Notes under the pieces: generated by a model | What the model was told of the DNA's origin: nothing | The model's input: only the letters and a program-made list of their open reading frames with translations | Databases searched by the model: none | Part shown: piece after piece, positions 1-7,707 of the stretch | How positions within the stretch are numbered: the stretch's first letter is position 1 | Layout: each line of letters begins with the position of its first letter | Assembly: GCA_002344895.1 (NCBI GenBank) | Contig: DDUR01000057.1 | Location: forward strand, 1 to 29,110 | Direction of reading: 5' to 3' | Length of the DNA stretch: 29,110 bases | Source: Ignavibacteria bacterium UBA2333 | Lineage (GTDB): Bacteria; Bacteroidota; Ignavibacteria; Kapaibacteriales; Kapaibacteriaceae | Position numbers and translations under genes: made by a program

Positions 1-22
1 CGGGAGAATCCTCCCGGAGAAT
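1..22. repeat. Module A repeat (CTCCNGGAG units), cut by window edge
   Basis: The window opens inside this repeat. CGGGAG at 1-6 is the end of one unit and CTCCCGGAG at 11-19 is the next, in the same 13-bp phase as the arrays at 27247-27307 and 29006-29027. It lies about 100 bp upstream of the sigma factor gene. Only the right part is visible. Confidence 0.6.
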
Positions 23-128
23 CGAAACCGGCTGGTCCGTTGTGCGTTAGTGGGACGTTTTACCGCGTTTCGTGTCCTTACCCCTCAGAAACGCCCATCA
101 AAGCCCTTCGGGTAGCGTTCATCCGGTA

Positions 129-683
129 ATGAAAGAGTTCTCCCAACATCCAGATCGGGATCTGCTTAGCGTGATCCGAAGCTCCGACGGAGACGCCGAA
201 ACGGCGTTCCGTGAGCTCTATGGTCGACACGCACGGCGTCTTTACTTGTATTGTCTCCGCGTTGTCGGTACGGAAGCAACGGCACGTGACATTGTTCAGG
301 ACACGTTCATGAAGTTCCTTCTGAAGGTTCGTGAAGGTCTTGATGTTGACTCCGTACCAGCGTTCCTCATGACGATTGCTCGAAATCTCTGCCTGAATCA
401 CAAGCGCGATTCACGAACCGTCTACATGGAGCCCGAGCTTGTCCCCGATCAAGCCGTGGAGCACTCAACAGATCGAGATGAACTTAAGGCCCACCTAGCC
501 AAGGCAATGGAGTCCTTACCTCCTCAATATCGCGATGCCCTTGCCATGCAGGTGTATGGCGGTCTCTCCTACGCCGCTATCTGTGAAGTAACCGGCGAAT
601 CCCTTCCCGTCATCCGGCACCGCATCTCGCGGGCAAAACAACGTCTGCGTGCCGCGCTGCTTCCATTGTTTGCACAGTCATGA
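129..683 (+). CDS. ECF-type RNA polymerase sigma factor
   Basis: This is a sigma-70 family factor of the extracytoplasmic-function type that would direct RNA polymerase to a specific regulon. Region 2 is visible as AFRELYGRHARRLYLY followed by ARDIVQDTFMKFL and the MTIARNLCLNHKR segment. Region 4 is visible near the C-terminus as ESLPPQYRDALAMQVYGGLSY with a helix-turn-helix ending in IRHRISRAKQRLRAAL. The product has 184 aa with the ATG at 129. A GTG at 72 in the same frame would add 19 residues that look unlike the family, so I prefer 129, although neither start has a good ribosome-binding site. The stop overlaps the start of the next gene by 4 bp (ATGA at 680-683), which implies translational coupling with its presumed anti-sigma factor. 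Confidence 0.9.
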   Translation: MKEFSQHPDRDLLSVIRSSDGDAETAFRELYGRHARRLYLYCLRVVGTEATARDIVQDTFMKFLLKVREGLDVDSVPAFLMTIARNLCLNHKRDSRTVYMEPELVPDQAVEHSTDRDELKAHLAKAMESLPPQYRDALAMQVYGGLSYAAICEVTGESLPVIRHRISRAKQRLRAALLPLFAQS

Positions 684-1948
684 ACTCCCACATCTCAGAA
701 CTTATCGATCGACATCTCGATCAGTCCGCTACTCTTGAAGAGTCTGCTGAGCTGTTCGCTGCAATGGAAGCCGATCCCGCTGTGCGCCAAGAGTTTCAAG
801 CAGCTTCAGCGATTCATGATCTCATCGCCTCTGATGTAGCTGCCACTCCGCTGCCTGCTGGTTTGTATTCGTCCATCGTCGAGGCAGCTACCATTGCAGG
901 TGCGCTGCCAACTGCCGCTGTCTCAACAGCCGTTACAGCAGGCGTTGCTGCGTCTACTTCCAGCGGTGTTGCCTCCGCAGTGTCTGCAACTGCCTCCGGT
1001 GTTGGTGCAGCAATCGGTACAACAGGTTCCGTCATCATGGGCGTTATTGCTACGGCTGCCGTTGCCGTCGTGAGTGTTGTGACGTATACGTCGATGAATG
1101 AAGAGTCAGCACTTTCAACGACGCCGGTAGCTCCTTCTGCCCCTATCCCCATCATCATTCACGATGCCGCTCCACCAGATCCTCCCGAGATTGATAACAA
1201 CGTAACATCATCGTTCGGGGGAGATAAAGCAGTATTTCCGGCAGGTACGAAACAAACAATAGGAAACCGTTCAACAGTTCGTTCAACTCGGATCACAGAT
1301 AACGACGGCACATTTGCTGACGCATCTTCATCAGTCGATGATGAGACGGAGTCCTCACTTGAGATTCAACAGGTTTCCCTCCGATCATCACATAACGTCC
1401 TGCACCGTTCTCCGTCCCATGAAACAGAATCATCAGCCGTAACATCACTGAACGATGAACTTCCATCGATGTTCGGTGCTGCTTCCGACAAGTCTTCGTT
1501 CGAAGTTCGTCTGTCAGGCTCCCCTCTGGTTTCGTACGACTATAACGCTGAACCCACCGATCAATGGCAGAACGCTGGCTTGTCCGCGTTGTATCACCTT
1601 AACGAGGATCACGCTGTCGGTATCGCCGTGCGCCACGATGTGTTTCCAGTTGTTGTTCTTCGTAATGGTATCGAAACCGATGAACGAACGATGACGTGGT
1701 TTGCCGCCCAGTACCGCTTTGCGCCGTCAATCAACCTGCCTCTGGATGTTCAACCCTTTGCTCAGATCATGGTAGGGGGCTCTTCGAAAGGGGCAATGAT
1801 TGTACCAGCTGTTGGTTTACAACGTTCGTTTGGTATTGCCTCCGTTGGTGTCGGAGTTGACGTTTCAAATCTTGTGTATCAAAACGCCGGAACGGTCGGT
1901 ACAGCTACTCGAACGGGTCTGTATCTCGACCTTGGTATTCGCTGGTAA
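680..1948 (+). CDS. Putative membrane anti-sigma factor with barrel-like C-terminal domain
   Basis: The 422-aa product has three visible parts. Residues 1-55 (ISELIDRHLDQSATLEESAE, then DPAVRQEFQ) resemble the cytoplasmic N-terminus of anti-sigma factors. An Ala/Val/Ser-rich stretch leads to one hydrophobic segment at about 116-136. A polar, Ser/Thr-rich linker follows to about residue 270. Residues 273-422 alternate polar and hydrophobic residues in short strands and end in GLYLDLGIRW, like an outer-membrane barrel with a terminal aromatic residue. The position directly behind the sigma gene, with a 4-bp overlap, supports an anti-sigma role. I see no zinc-binding HxxxCxxC motif. The fusion of an inner-membrane anti-sigma module to a barrel-like domain is unusual. 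A paired module B copy lies inside this gene at 1774-1794. Confidence 0.6.
   Translation: MNSHISELIDRHLDQSATLEESAELFAAMEADPAVRQEFQAASAIHDLIASDVAATPLPAGLYSSIVEAATIAGALPTAAVSTAVTAGVAASTSSGVASAVSATASGVGAAIGTTGSVIMGVIATAAVAVVSVVTYTSMNEESALSTTPVAPSAPIPIIIHDAAPPDPPEIDNNVTSSFGGDKAVFPAGTKQTIGNRSTVRSTRITDNDGTFADASSSVDDETESSLEIQQVSLRSSHNVLHRSPSHETESSAVTSLNDELPSMFGAASDKSSFEVRLSGSPLVSYDYNAEPTDQWQNAGLSALYHLNEDHAVGIAVRHDVFPVVVLRNGIETDERTMTWFAAQYRFAPSINLPLDVQPFAQIMVGGSSKGAMIVPAVGLQRSFGIASVGVGVDVSNLVYQNAGTVGTATRTGLYLDLGIRW
1774..1794 (+). repeat. Module B paired G-run, inside a CDS
   Basis: AGGGGGC and AAAGGGGC with their GGGGC cores 14 bp apart, the widest spacing seen. It is read in the host gene as GGSSKGA. 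It is the most degenerate in-gene copy. Confidence 0.35.
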
Positions 1949-1966
1949 CTTTTAATCGACAGAGCC

Positions 1967-2608
1967 ATGAAACGACACATACTTTTGCCACTCATCATGT
2001 TGTCCATGCTGATTGCCGCATGTGACGACGTGATTGTTCCTGGTGACCCAGCAACTGCGCCAAAGGAAACGTTCACAATCTCCGGCGATATTCTGCCGCT
2101 GATGCTTCCGGTGAACCCATTGGATTCTGCTGTACGTCCGGTACTTCTATGGCACCGTTACGACGGAAGCGTGTACGTACATGGAGTTGGTACTATTGAC
2201 ATTGACAAGCTTACCTGGTCTATCACTGTTCACGGACCGTTGCCAGACGGTGCGTGGATGGAGTTTACTGGTGCAGGCACAAAAATCTTTGGACAGGCTT
2301 CAATTGTTCTTGTCGATGGAGCAGAGATAACGTCAGGAGCAATCTATTCGGAAACAGACTTTACGTTGTCATATCGTTTCCGCGGAGGTGCCATGCTTCA
2401 TAACGTTATTTACGACACTGATTCCACTGTCGGTGGCACGGTTCCGATACCATATCTACTACGGTTTCCAGCTGGCTTTTCGGCAGCGATTAACGATACG
2501 ACGATACAGACCGATACGGTCGTAACGCCGTTTGAACAAACGGGCTATGATCTGCATCCAACGTCGCCAACGCAGATTCCACTTATACTGTTTGAGCCCT
2601 TTATATAA
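1967..2608 (+). CDS. Lipoprotein of unknown function
   Basis: The 213-aa product begins with a lipoprotein signal: MKRHILLPLIMLSMLIAAC, with the lipobox cysteine at residue 19, followed by DD. The mature part is rich in beta-type sequence (for example YDGSVYVHGVGTIDIDKLTW) and has no motif I recognise. The gene starts 18 bp after the anti-sigma-like gene on the same strand, so it probably forms the third gene of the sigma/anti-sigma operon and may be the sensed or effector envelope protein. This role is inferred from position only. Asp next to Cys is an inner-membrane retention signal in Enterobacteria, but that rule need not hold here. Confidence 0.7.
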   Translation: MKRHILLPLIMLSMLIAACDDVIVPGDPATAPKETFTISGDILPLMLPVNPLDSAVRPVLLWHRYDGSVYVHGVGTIDIDKLTWSITVHGPLPDGAWMEFTGAGTKIFGQASIVLVDGAEITSGAIYSETDFTLSYRFRGGAMLHNVIYDTDSTVGGTVPIPYLLRFPAGFSAAINDTTIQTDTVVTPFEQTGYDLHPTSPTQIPLILFEPFI

Positions 2609-2631
2609 CGACTGCTGAGGCTGTAGCTGGA

Positions 2632-3033
2632 TTACATCCAGCCGATCACAGCACCACCAATCGTGCACGCCACAACGTGGTAGCCAGCGTCGACGAGGAA
2701 GAGCCTGAGAGGTTTGCCCTCAAAGACATAGGTAACACCAAGTGCCATGGCGATAAATCCAAAGCCCGTGGCAAACCCTGCTGTTAGTCCAAATGTTAGG
2801 TCTGCGGCAGGTCCTAAGAAGTAGGCCATATTAATAAATATCAACAATTCAAGAAGGAACGATACGCCGAAGACCTTTGCCATTGATCGCTGCTTAAGGA
2901 CGTCATCGGTGAGACCTGTGTCGGTCTGCCACACCTTTCCAAAAAGTGCCGGTGAGTACCATAGGCCTCCAAGCACAAAGGCCAAAATTGTTGCCACTCC
3001 AACGGCAAGCCAGTTAATCGATACATTATCCAC
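2632..3033 (-). CDS. DUF1761 family membrane protein
   Basis: The product has 133 aa and about four membrane segments. It starts NVSINWLAVGVATILAFVLG, then GLWYSPALFGKVW, which is the usual opening of DUF1761 proteins, and ends LVDAGYHVVACTIGGAVIGW, also typical. The function of the family is unknown. I choose the GTG at 3033 because GGAGG lies 6 bases upstream on the minus strand and because the family begins here. The reading frame stays open much further upstream (to 3282), but that would run into the divergent kinase gene and encodes nothing family-like. Its 3' end faces the lipoprotein gene, with only 23 bp between them. Confidence 0.8.
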   Translation of the reverse strand: MDNVSINWLAVGVATILAFVLGGLWYSPALFGKVWQTDTGLTDDVLKQRSMAKVFGVSFLLELLIFINMAYFLGPAADLTFGLTAGFATGFGFIAMALGVTYVFEGKPLRLFLVDAGYHVVACTIGGAVIGWM

Positions 3034-3154
3034 GTGTCCCTCCGTCCCGGAAAATGAAGATCGTTTCTGCAATGTCGAGATAAATTGCACTCGATGTACT
3101 TGATGTACACGACCATCACACCGATTCGTGGAAAATCCACGGTAAAGGTGGATA

Positions 3155-4273
3155 TTGCCGGCGAACACCTTTTCCAACGACGTATCAGTGGACGCGCCAA
3201 CAACACGCCAACCAAGTGTTCGGGATGGGCTGATTCGCACGGTGCTAATCCCCGTCTTTGGAATTACCATTCCCTTGGTCACAGATCTCTATGGCCCCAT
3301 TCGCCCCTTAACACAAACGTGGTGGATAGGGCAGGCATGGTTTCTCCTCACGTCGTTTACTATTTATCACGGTAACCGCTGGCTGCTCTTTCGGCATCGT
3401 CGCCGATTCTCTTGGATAGATCGCCCTATCCAGAAGCTGCTTGTTCTCGTTGGCGCTAATGTATTCTTCACAGCACCAATGACGGTGCTCTTCTCGTGCA
3501 TCTGGTGTATGGCGATTGACTGGCAGCCTCTCCCGGTGAATACCATTCTTACGACCGTTCTCGTAAATGTTATCTGTGTACTGTTTGTCACGCATGTGTA
3601 TGAGACAATGTTTCTGATACGAGAACGGGAGGAGGATGTCATACGCGTTGAACGTCACGAACGAGCTCGAGTGCAGGCCGAATTGACAGCACTGCGAGGT
3701 CAGGTAGATCCTCATGTGATGTTCAATTCACTCAACACACTCACTGCCCTCATTGAAACGGATCCGTCAAAAGCTGTTGACTTTGCCGAAACCTTGGCCG
3801 ATGTCTATCGCGACCTTCTTATCCACGGACGTCGGGATCTTGTACCGGTTGAGGACGAGTTCGTTGTGGTACGTAGATATATTCGGCTGCTTGTCTTGCG
3901 TTTTGGTGAAGCAGTACGACTTGATGTTATGAAGGGGGCGGAAAGGGGCTTTCTGATTCCTTCAATGGCCCTACAGACGGTCATCGAGAACGCCGTAAAA
4001 CACAACGTGTGTTCGGTGGCCGAGCCGCTCGTCGTTGCCGTTAGCTTGGATGGCGCTTGGATAGTTGTCGACAATCCCATACGTCCGCGCGAACTCGCAC
4101 ATGCATCTACCAGGACAGGAATTACGACACTGGATGAACGATCACGTCTTCTACTAGGTCGAGGAGTCATCGTTGACAGAACAGAAAAGCGCTTTCGTGT
4201 GATGATTCCGGTAACAAGTGCGCCCGTATCGTATCTGGCATCCTCGGAAACTGCACTTCCAGGGAGCACATGA
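3155..4273 (+). CDS. LytS-type sensor histidine kinase
   Basis: This 372-aa kinase has about four membrane segments (roughly residues 27-46, 58-72, 94-116 and 131-150) and a short coiled linker. The His_kinase domain has RGQVDPHVMFNSLNTL with the likely phospho-acceptor His187; the usual form is QxNPHFLFN. The N-box reads LQTVIENAVKHN (about 274-284). The glycine-rich ATP-lid region is poor: GITTLDERSRLLLG replaces the usual GxGLxNxxxRL. The start is a TTG with AAAGGTGG just upstream. A GTG at 3188 is the alternative. It overlaps the regulator gene by 4 bp (ATGA at 4270-4273), so the two form a two-component system. A module B copy sits just before the N-box, read as MKGAERG. Confidence 0.88.
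   Translation: MPANTFSNDVSVDAPTTRQPSVRDGLIRTVLIPVFGITIPLVTDLYGPIRPLTQTWWIGQAWFLLTSFTIYHGNRWLLFRHRRRFSWIDRPIQKLLVLVGANVFFTAPMTVLFSCIWCMAIDWQPLPVNTILTTVLVNVICVLFVTHVYETMFLIREREEDVIRVERHERARVQAELTALRGQVDPHVMFNSLNTLTALIETDPSKAVDFAETLADVYRDLLIHGRRDLVPVEDEFVVVRRYIRLLVLRFGEAVRLDVMKGAERGFLIPSMALQTVIENAVKHNVCSVAEPLVVAVSLDGAWIVVDNPIRPRELAHASTRTGITTLDERSRLLLGRGVIVDRTEKRFRVMIPVTSAPVSYLASSETALPGST
3932..3949 (+). repeat. Module B paired G-run, inside the histidine kinase gene
   Basis: AAGGGGGC then AAAGGGGC with GGGGC cores 10 bp apart, read as KGAERG. The peptide falls in the variable loop just before the conserved IPSMALQ segment. Confidence 0.55.
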
Positions 4274-5004
4274 TGATTCGCGTTCTCGTTGTTGAGGACG
4301 AACCGCCCGCCCGGACAAGGCTAACGCGGTTGGTAAAGGAGATGGCTGTTGACGTACACATCGTCGCATCCATCGGTAGTCTTGCGGAGTTCCACGAGAT
4401 ACTAACGAGTGGAGCAGAGATTGATCTTGCACTTGTGGACGTCCAGCTTTCGGACGGAGTAAGTTTTGATGTGTTATCTCGAATTGATGCGACCTTTCCG
4501 GTGATATTTACGACAGCATACGACCAGTTTGTGCTGAAGGCGTTTGAACATCAAGGTATTGCCTATTTGCTGAAACCGATACGCCGTGAAGATCTGCGTA
4601 AGGCTTGGGATAAGTACGTCACACTCGAGCATCACTTTGTCAAAAAACCCGACGATGTGCCAAGTTTCCGTGAGCGACTTGTCCTACGAAAAGGACGAGA
4701 TCATCACAACCTGGCTGTGTCCGAAATTGCTGTGTTTAAAAGTGTTCACAAGATCGTCTTTGCCATAACCGACAATCGAGAACAGTACATCATAGATATG
4801 CCACTGTCCACGATTGAGCTAGAACTTGACCCCTCACGCTACTTTCGTTTGAGTCGACAGGTCATCGCGCGAATCGACGTTATCCAGAGATTCCGGCAAG
4901 ATGCCAAGGGCCGATGTTACGTCACACTCAATACACCTGTTGAAGAAACCGTTGTTGTAAGCCAAGAACGGACGGCGCAGTTTAAGGCTTGGTTAGATAG
5001 ATAG
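4270..5004 (+). CDS. LytTR-family response regulator
   Basis: The 244-aa product is a response regulator with an N-terminal receiver domain and a C-terminal LytTR DNA-binding domain. The receiver shows the acidic pair in VVEDEPPAR, the phospho-acceptor Asp57 in LALVDVQLSDG, the Thr of FTTAYD and the Lys of LLKPIRR. The LytTR part begins near residue 133 (ERLVLRKGR), with IAVFKSVHKIV, the STIELEL helix, FRLSRQVIARIDVI and a TLNTPVEETVVVSQERTAQF end. It is co-translated with the kinase (4-bp overlap, GGGAG before its ATG). Its targets cannot be read from this window. The secreted hydrolase that follows 120 bp downstream on the same strand is a candidate. Confidence 0.93.
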   Translation: MMIRVLVVEDEPPARTRLTRLVKEMAVDVHIVASIGSLAEFHEILTSGAEIDLALVDVQLSDGVSFDVLSRIDATFPVIFTTAYDQFVLKAFEHQGIAYLLKPIRREDLRKAWDKYVTLEHHFVKKPDDVPSFRERLVLRKGRDHHNLAVSEIAVFKSVHKIVFAITDNREQYIIDMPLSTIELELDPSRYFRLSRQVIARIDVIQRFRQDAKGRCYVTLNTPVEETVVVSQERTAQFKAWLDR

Positions 5005-5124
5005 CTGTTACTACGGTAGCATGTACGAGAGAAGGCACGTTTGTTCCAACTTCTTCGACCGACCGCGGTTGAGGGGAATAGATGTATCATTGTTGTGCAT
5101 GATGTAAAGAGGAGAGAATTCGAG

Positions 5125-7401
5125 ATGATCCTGTTTCGCTTTTGGATGGTTTCCCTAGCTCTTCTTGCAGGAGCAGGAGGTGTAAACGGTCAGGAGCCTC
5201 TCGTTCACATGCGCGCCGACAGTCTATTGGATGTTCGAGCTGACGGTCGTGTGACCGCATGGAAATCAGTCACTGGTGATGCCAGGTTCGTACCTGATAC
5301 GACGTACGTTCGACCGCTCTTTATAGCAAGTGCGATTAACGGACGTCCTGCAATTCGCTTTGCAAACGACGGATACCTACGCGGCCCTTCAGTGTTTCCT
5401 ACGCAGAAGAATTATACTCTATACGTGGTCTATCGGTGGGATGGACAAAGCGCATCCAACAATCTTGTCTCAGGAACAACACGAGCACTCTTCCTCGCAA
5501 ACAGCCCATATGCAAAGGTTCTGCATTCAGGTGACTTTTCACGACTTGCGCAGAGTTCGATTGCAGCAAATGGTCCAACTGTTGTACGTGTTGAGTTCAT
5601 GCATAACACTGGTCGTCTGATTCTTAGTAACAACAATGTTGTTGGTGACGATGTTGTGATTCCTGCGAATACAGACCCTGCTATCCTTATCGGCTCGTAC
5701 GCCCAGGCAAACTTCTTTTGGGGAGACATAGCAGAAGTTGTCATCTATGATCGCATTCTGGATTCACTTGAAAAGTATGAGTTTGAACAAGATTTGCATG
5801 CTCGATACGGTATTCAGCGTCAACCGGACCCTGCTCGACCTGTAGTGCTATGGAACACCGTTCCGAGTACATATCACTTTGTTCACGTGGGTGATGAACT
5901 TGTTCTCGATGGTACGGTGAATGATCCCTCAGTTGTAACGGTAGAAGTATCTCTCGATAGCTCGAACACGGAGATCCAACGATGGAAGATAGAGACGGAA
6001 ACATCGAAGAGTGTTTCGGTACGACGACTACTTCACGGAGGACTTCACTTCTATACAGTGCGTGTTGATGCAAAGCTTTCTGACGGCCGCGTCCTTCGCA
6101 TCGTAACCGCCGATAGTATGGTCTGCGGAATTGCACTTGCCATTCAAGGCCAGTCCAATAGCATCTTCGCAGATCCTACACTTGAGTCGAGTCCATACGC
6201 ACGAACCTTTGGTACGAACTTCAGTCAATCGGCAAGAGACACCCTCTATGCTCGCAGTAGGGCGCGTGAGAGTGGTGGAGGTCCAAATGTTGGAGGTTGG
6301 GGACTTCGTCTGCAGAATCACATTGCTGACGAACTTGGTTTGCCTTCGTGTATTATCAATGGCGGTGTTGGTGGAACGCGTATTGAACAGCACTTCCCGT
6401 CAACCGATAATCGCATAAATCTCGGTACGATCTATGGATCGTGGCTGTATCGAATGAGGAAGAGTAATCTCGCTTCAAAAATACGGTGGCTCTTCTGGTA
6501 TCAGGGTGAGTCGAATAGTGGAGACGATAGGTACGACGAACTCTTTCATCAACTGTATTCTGCGTGGCACGAAGATCTTTCGAATCTGGAGCATATCGTT
6601 GTGGTACAGATTCGACCGGGTTGTGGTGGTGACAATCACGCACGCCTTCGAGATGATCAACGTCGACTTCAAGATATCTATACAGACGTTATCACACACA
6701 CGGCGTGTGCCCTTCCTGGACATGACGGCTGCCACTTTACACAAGAAGGATATCGGCAACTTGGAGATCAACTCTTTGCCTTGTATAAGGACGTTGAATC
6801 GGGTGACACTGAGTCTGCAGCACTCGCCCCAACAATTGTAGCCGCGCAAGACATTGAGAACGAGAGACTGGTCGTACTTCGTATACGCAATGCTGATTCT
6901 CTTCGCCTTATACAAACTGCAAGTGAGCGACTACAGTCTGCGTTCTTTTTTGATGGAAGCGAGACGTTGCGGCCTGATAGCGCGTGGATCACAGGTTCAT
7001 CTGTGTTTCTTTCGTATCCAGAAGGTACACAACCGACAACGGTGAGTTATATACCGTCAAAAAATGATCCATTCACGAATGTCCTTTTTCAAGGTCCATG
7101 GATCACTGACGAACTAGGAATTGGTTTGCTCAGCTTTCACAACGTTCCGCTCACCGTAACAAGTACGCCAGTAATCGACGAACCGACTACAGTGGGCGGA
7201 CCAATCTGCGTACGTCGCGGTGAGGTGATTCGATATTCTACAACATCCTCAACCCTTCAGCTCATTTCCCTCGATGGACAGCAGTATGAGATAACCGTAA
7301 ACGATTCCACGATTACGGTACCCCGTGTTTTACCGTTAGGCTTCTATGGCATCGTTGATCAAAGAACACGCCAACCGCGTCTTTTGATGGTTACCGAGTA
7401 G
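5125..7401 (+). CDS. Secreted SGNH-type (SASA) esterase with LamG-like domain and T9SS-type C-terminus
   Basis: The 758-aa product starts with a signal peptide (MILFRFWMVSLALLAGAGG, then VNGQ). I choose ATG 5125 because GGAG lies 10 bases upstream. An in-frame TTG at 5041 would bury the signal. Residues about 25-230 resemble a concanavalin/LamG-like fold (WKSVTGDARFVP, LYVVYRWDGQ, AEVVIYDRIL). Residues about 335-560 form a sialate O-acetylesterase-type SGNH hydrolase: GQSN with Ser344, GGVGGT, WYQGESN, and DGCH with Asp534 and His537. The last about 70 residues (LQLISLDGQQYEI, LPLGFYGIV) look like a T9SS type A sorting domain. It probably removes acetyl groups from glycans outside the cell; the substrate is unknown. 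Its 3' end overlaps the convergent lipoprotein gene by 43 bp. Confidence 0.85.
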   Translation: MILFRFWMVSLALLAGAGGVNGQEPLVHMRADSLLDVRADGRVTAWKSVTGDARFVPDTTYVRPLFIASAINGRPAIRFANDGYLRGPSVFPTQKNYTLYVVYRWDGQSASNNLVSGTTRALFLANSPYAKVLHSGDFSRLAQSSIAANGPTVVRVEFMHNTGRLILSNNNVVGDDVVIPANTDPAILIGSYAQANFFWGDIAEVVIYDRILDSLEKYEFEQDLHARYGIQRQPDPARPVVLWNTVPSTYHFVHVGDELVLDGTVNDPSVVTVEVSLDSSNTEIQRWKIETETSKSVSVRRLLHGGLHFYTVRVDAKLSDGRVLRIVTADSMVCGIALAIQGQSNSIFADPTLESSPYARTFGTNFSQSARDTLYARSRARESGGGPNVGGWGLRLQNHIADELGLPSCIINGGVGGTRIEQHFPSTDNRINLGTIYGSWLYRMRKSNLASKIRWLFWYQGESNSGDDRYDELFHQLYSAWHEDLSNLEHIVVVQIRPGCGGDNHARLRDDQRRLQDIYTDVITHTACALPGHDGCHFTQEGYRQLGDQLFALYKDVESGDTESAALAPTIVAAQDIENERLVVLRIRNADSLRLIQTASERLQSAFFFDGSETLRPDSAWITGSSVFLSYPEGTQPTTVSYIPSKNDPFTNVLFQGPWITDELGIGLLSFHNVPLTVTSTPVIDEPTTVGGPICVRRGEVIRYSTTSSTLQLISLDGQQYEITVNDSTITVPRVLPLGFYGIVDQRTRQPRLLMVTE

Positions 7402-7679
7402 GAACGACGTGAAACGACAACACGAAGGAAGTCACCGGGTGAAAACTCTCCGGGAGAAGGCAGGCCTGCACGAACCCGTGGTTTTTCGTCCACTGTTGTC
7501 AGCTGGTCTAGAAGAACACTATCACGAAGAGCAAGTGTTACTACGACATCCCTGGAATCGTAGTTCTGCAGATAAACACTTTGAAACGGCTGACATGCCG
7601 ACAGCATAAGTGACGATACGACGAGAATTGGTAGGAGTACCAAGGGGTTGATTCGCCGCAAAAACTGATCAGATGTCAT
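7359..7679 (-). CDS. Small lipoprotein, function unknown
   Basis: The 106-aa product has a clear lipoprotein signal: hydrophobic LVLLPILVVSSLML, then SAC with the lipobox Cys at residue 29. The remainder is short and beta-rich (YDSRDVVVTLALRDSVLL). No family recognised. The gene follows the L,D-transpeptidase gene by 28 bp on the same strand, and a module B copy (7684-7697) provides the purine-rich GGGGG just before its ATG. Its last 43 bp overlap the 3' end of the convergent esterase gene, and module A/E sequence (7432-7456) lies inside its coding region as PSPGEFSPGD. It is probably real because of the signal and spacing, but the C-terminus may be repeat-derived. Confidence 0.55.
   Translation of the reverse strand: MTSDQFLRRINPLVLLPILVVSSLMLSACQPFQSVYLQNYDSRDVVVTLALRDSVLLDQLTTVDEKPRVRAGLPSPGEFSPGDFLRVVVSRRSYSVTIKRRGWRVL
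7432..7456. repeat. Module A/E half-copy inside lipoprotein gene
   Basis: TCACCGGGTGA (7432-7442) followed by CTCCGGGAG (7448-7456). It lies within the coding region of the small lipoprotein. Confidence 0.45.
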
Positions 7680-7683
7680 TTCT

Positions 7684-7697
7684 GCCCCCTTTGCCCC
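7684..7697 (-). repeat. Module B paired G-run doubling as ribosome-binding site
   Basis: On the minus strand GGGGC and GGGGC lie 9 bp apart. The second, extended G-run (GGGGG) ends about 6 bases before the ATG of the small lipoprotein, so it can act as its Shine-Dalgarno. It fills most of the 28-bp gap between two minus-strand genes. Confidence 0.55.
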
Positions 7698-7707
7698 GTA
7701 TCATTCG

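Noticed and set aside
2632..3282. Long 216-aa form of the DUF1761 protein
   Set aside because: The first 83 residues run antisense into the kinase gene and are not family-like; GTG 3033 with GGAGG fits.
6028..6915. Several antisense ORFs of 95-146 aa inside the esterase gene
   Set aside because: They lie opposite a well-supported domain, lack start signals and show no recognisable motifs.
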